A model generated the notes under the pieces. It ran no database searches, was not told where the DNA came from, and worked only from the letters and a program-made list of their open reading frames with translations. Of a stretch of DNA of 44,149 bases, positions 43,780-44,149 are shown in pieces (the stretch's first letter is position 1; every line of letters starts with the position of its first letter). The DNA is from Campylobacteraceae bacterium (GTDB lineage Bacteria; Campylobacterota; Campylobacteria; Campylobacterales; Campylobacteraceae). Location: NCBI GenBank assembly GCA_031274495.1, contig JAISQB010000081.1:1-44149 (forward strand), written 5' to 3'. The position numbers and the translations under genes were made by a program.

Positions 43780-43962
43780 CAACCAATTGCACGTAAAAAT
43801 ATCCAAATAGATTAGATATTGTATCCGCTTAATACAAACTCAAGTGGGAGTTTGGTATATTTTCATCTTCAATTGCCGCAAAACAAATTTTGGAGTCCTG
43901 ACAATTTTGCGCATCGCAAGCAAATAGGCGATAAATAGGCGCAAAAAGCAATTTTAAACTAT

Positions 43963-44050
43963 AGAGAGGTGTCCGAGCGGTTTAAGGAGCACGCCTGGAA
44001 CGCGTGTGTGGGGCAACTCACCGAGGGTTCGAATCCCTTCCTCTCTGCCA
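43963..44050 (+). tRNA. tRNA-Ser (anticodon GGA)
   Basis: An 88-base class II tRNA with encoded CCA: acceptor AGAGAGG / CCTCTCT, anticodon stem CACGC / GCGTG around CTGGAAC, a variable arm and T loop TTCGAAT. It starts with A, not the usual G, with a matching T in the acceptor. Confidence 0.97.
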
Positions 44051-44149
44051 GTACTTTTTTATCCAACCTCAAAAGCCCTCAAAAGCCCCTTAAAATCGCA
44101 CTTTATAATGATGACAATAAAAATCAAGCATTATCAAATAAATCAAAAC

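Larger units (their letters stand above)
43303..43962. other. gene-free stretch with structured elements
   Basis: About 660 bases between the small membrane protein and tRNA-Ser. No credible reading frame is seen. It contains a perfect 14-base inverted repeat (43332-43392) and a nested set of pairable segments (43671-43779), described separately. Confidence 0.55.

Overview
The window is a chromosomal segment of a campylobacterotal bacterium (formerly Epsilonproteobacteria). Three things point there. The translation block runs tRNA-Thr/Tyr/Gly/Thr - tuf - rpmG - tRNA-Trp - secE - nusG - rplKAJL - rpoB - rpoC - rpsL - rpsG - fusA, with rpoB and rpoC separate but overlapping by one base (not fused as in Helicobacter). 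The Peb1-type acidic amino acid transporter has the same gene order as in Campylobacter jejuni. GTG and TTG starts are frequent and base composition is moderately AT-rich. I cannot assign genus or species by reading alone.

Layout. 1-2.2 kb: the end of a truncated gene, a small unknown protein, an RNA 2'-phosphotransferase (KptA) and a zeta-toxin-like kinase with a small upstream partner (likely toxin-antitoxin pair). 2.2-7.0 kb: a sodium:solute symporter with a 55-residue accessory protein, divergent from phenylacetate-CoA ligase, an ACT protein and a DUF3108 exported protein with a repeated tail. 7.1-9.1 kb: a DEAD-box RNA helicase followed by a decayed copy of its own 3' end and terminator, carrying a run of 15 C. 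9.5-12.1 kb: a sparse AT-rich stretch holding a small coiled-coil protein, an exported metallo-beta-lactamase-fold hydrolase and a 27-residue amphipathic peptide gene with structured mRNA ends. 12.1-15.1 kb: the Peb1-type ABC transporter. 15.1-17.6 kb: Old Yellow Enzyme, DyP peroxidase and a DUF4431 protein. 17.6-19.8 kb: a MarR regulator and MFS exporter that look horizontally acquired. 19.8-37.6 kb: the translation/transcription core block, all on the minus strand. 37.8-44.1 kb: AlaX-type editing protein with a DMT transporter, a fused MsrAB with YaaA, a small outer-membrane barrel, a cold-shock-domain protein with membrane segments, a small Lys-rich membrane protein and tRNA-Ser.

How the genes fit together. 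The core block couples the translation factors, ribosomal stalk and RNA polymerase; visible controls include an L10-type leader, an rplL-rpoB attenuator-like hairpin, an rpoC terminator and a previously unnoticed pair of matching leader hairpins before rplK and rplA. Several accessory cassettes deal with oxidative or electrophile stress (MsrAB-YaaA, DyP-OYE). The best candidate for something undescribed is the 27-residue peptide gene at 11.3 kb. The membrane-linked cold-shock protein, the decayed helicase tail with poly-C tract and the paired rplK/rplA leader motif follow.
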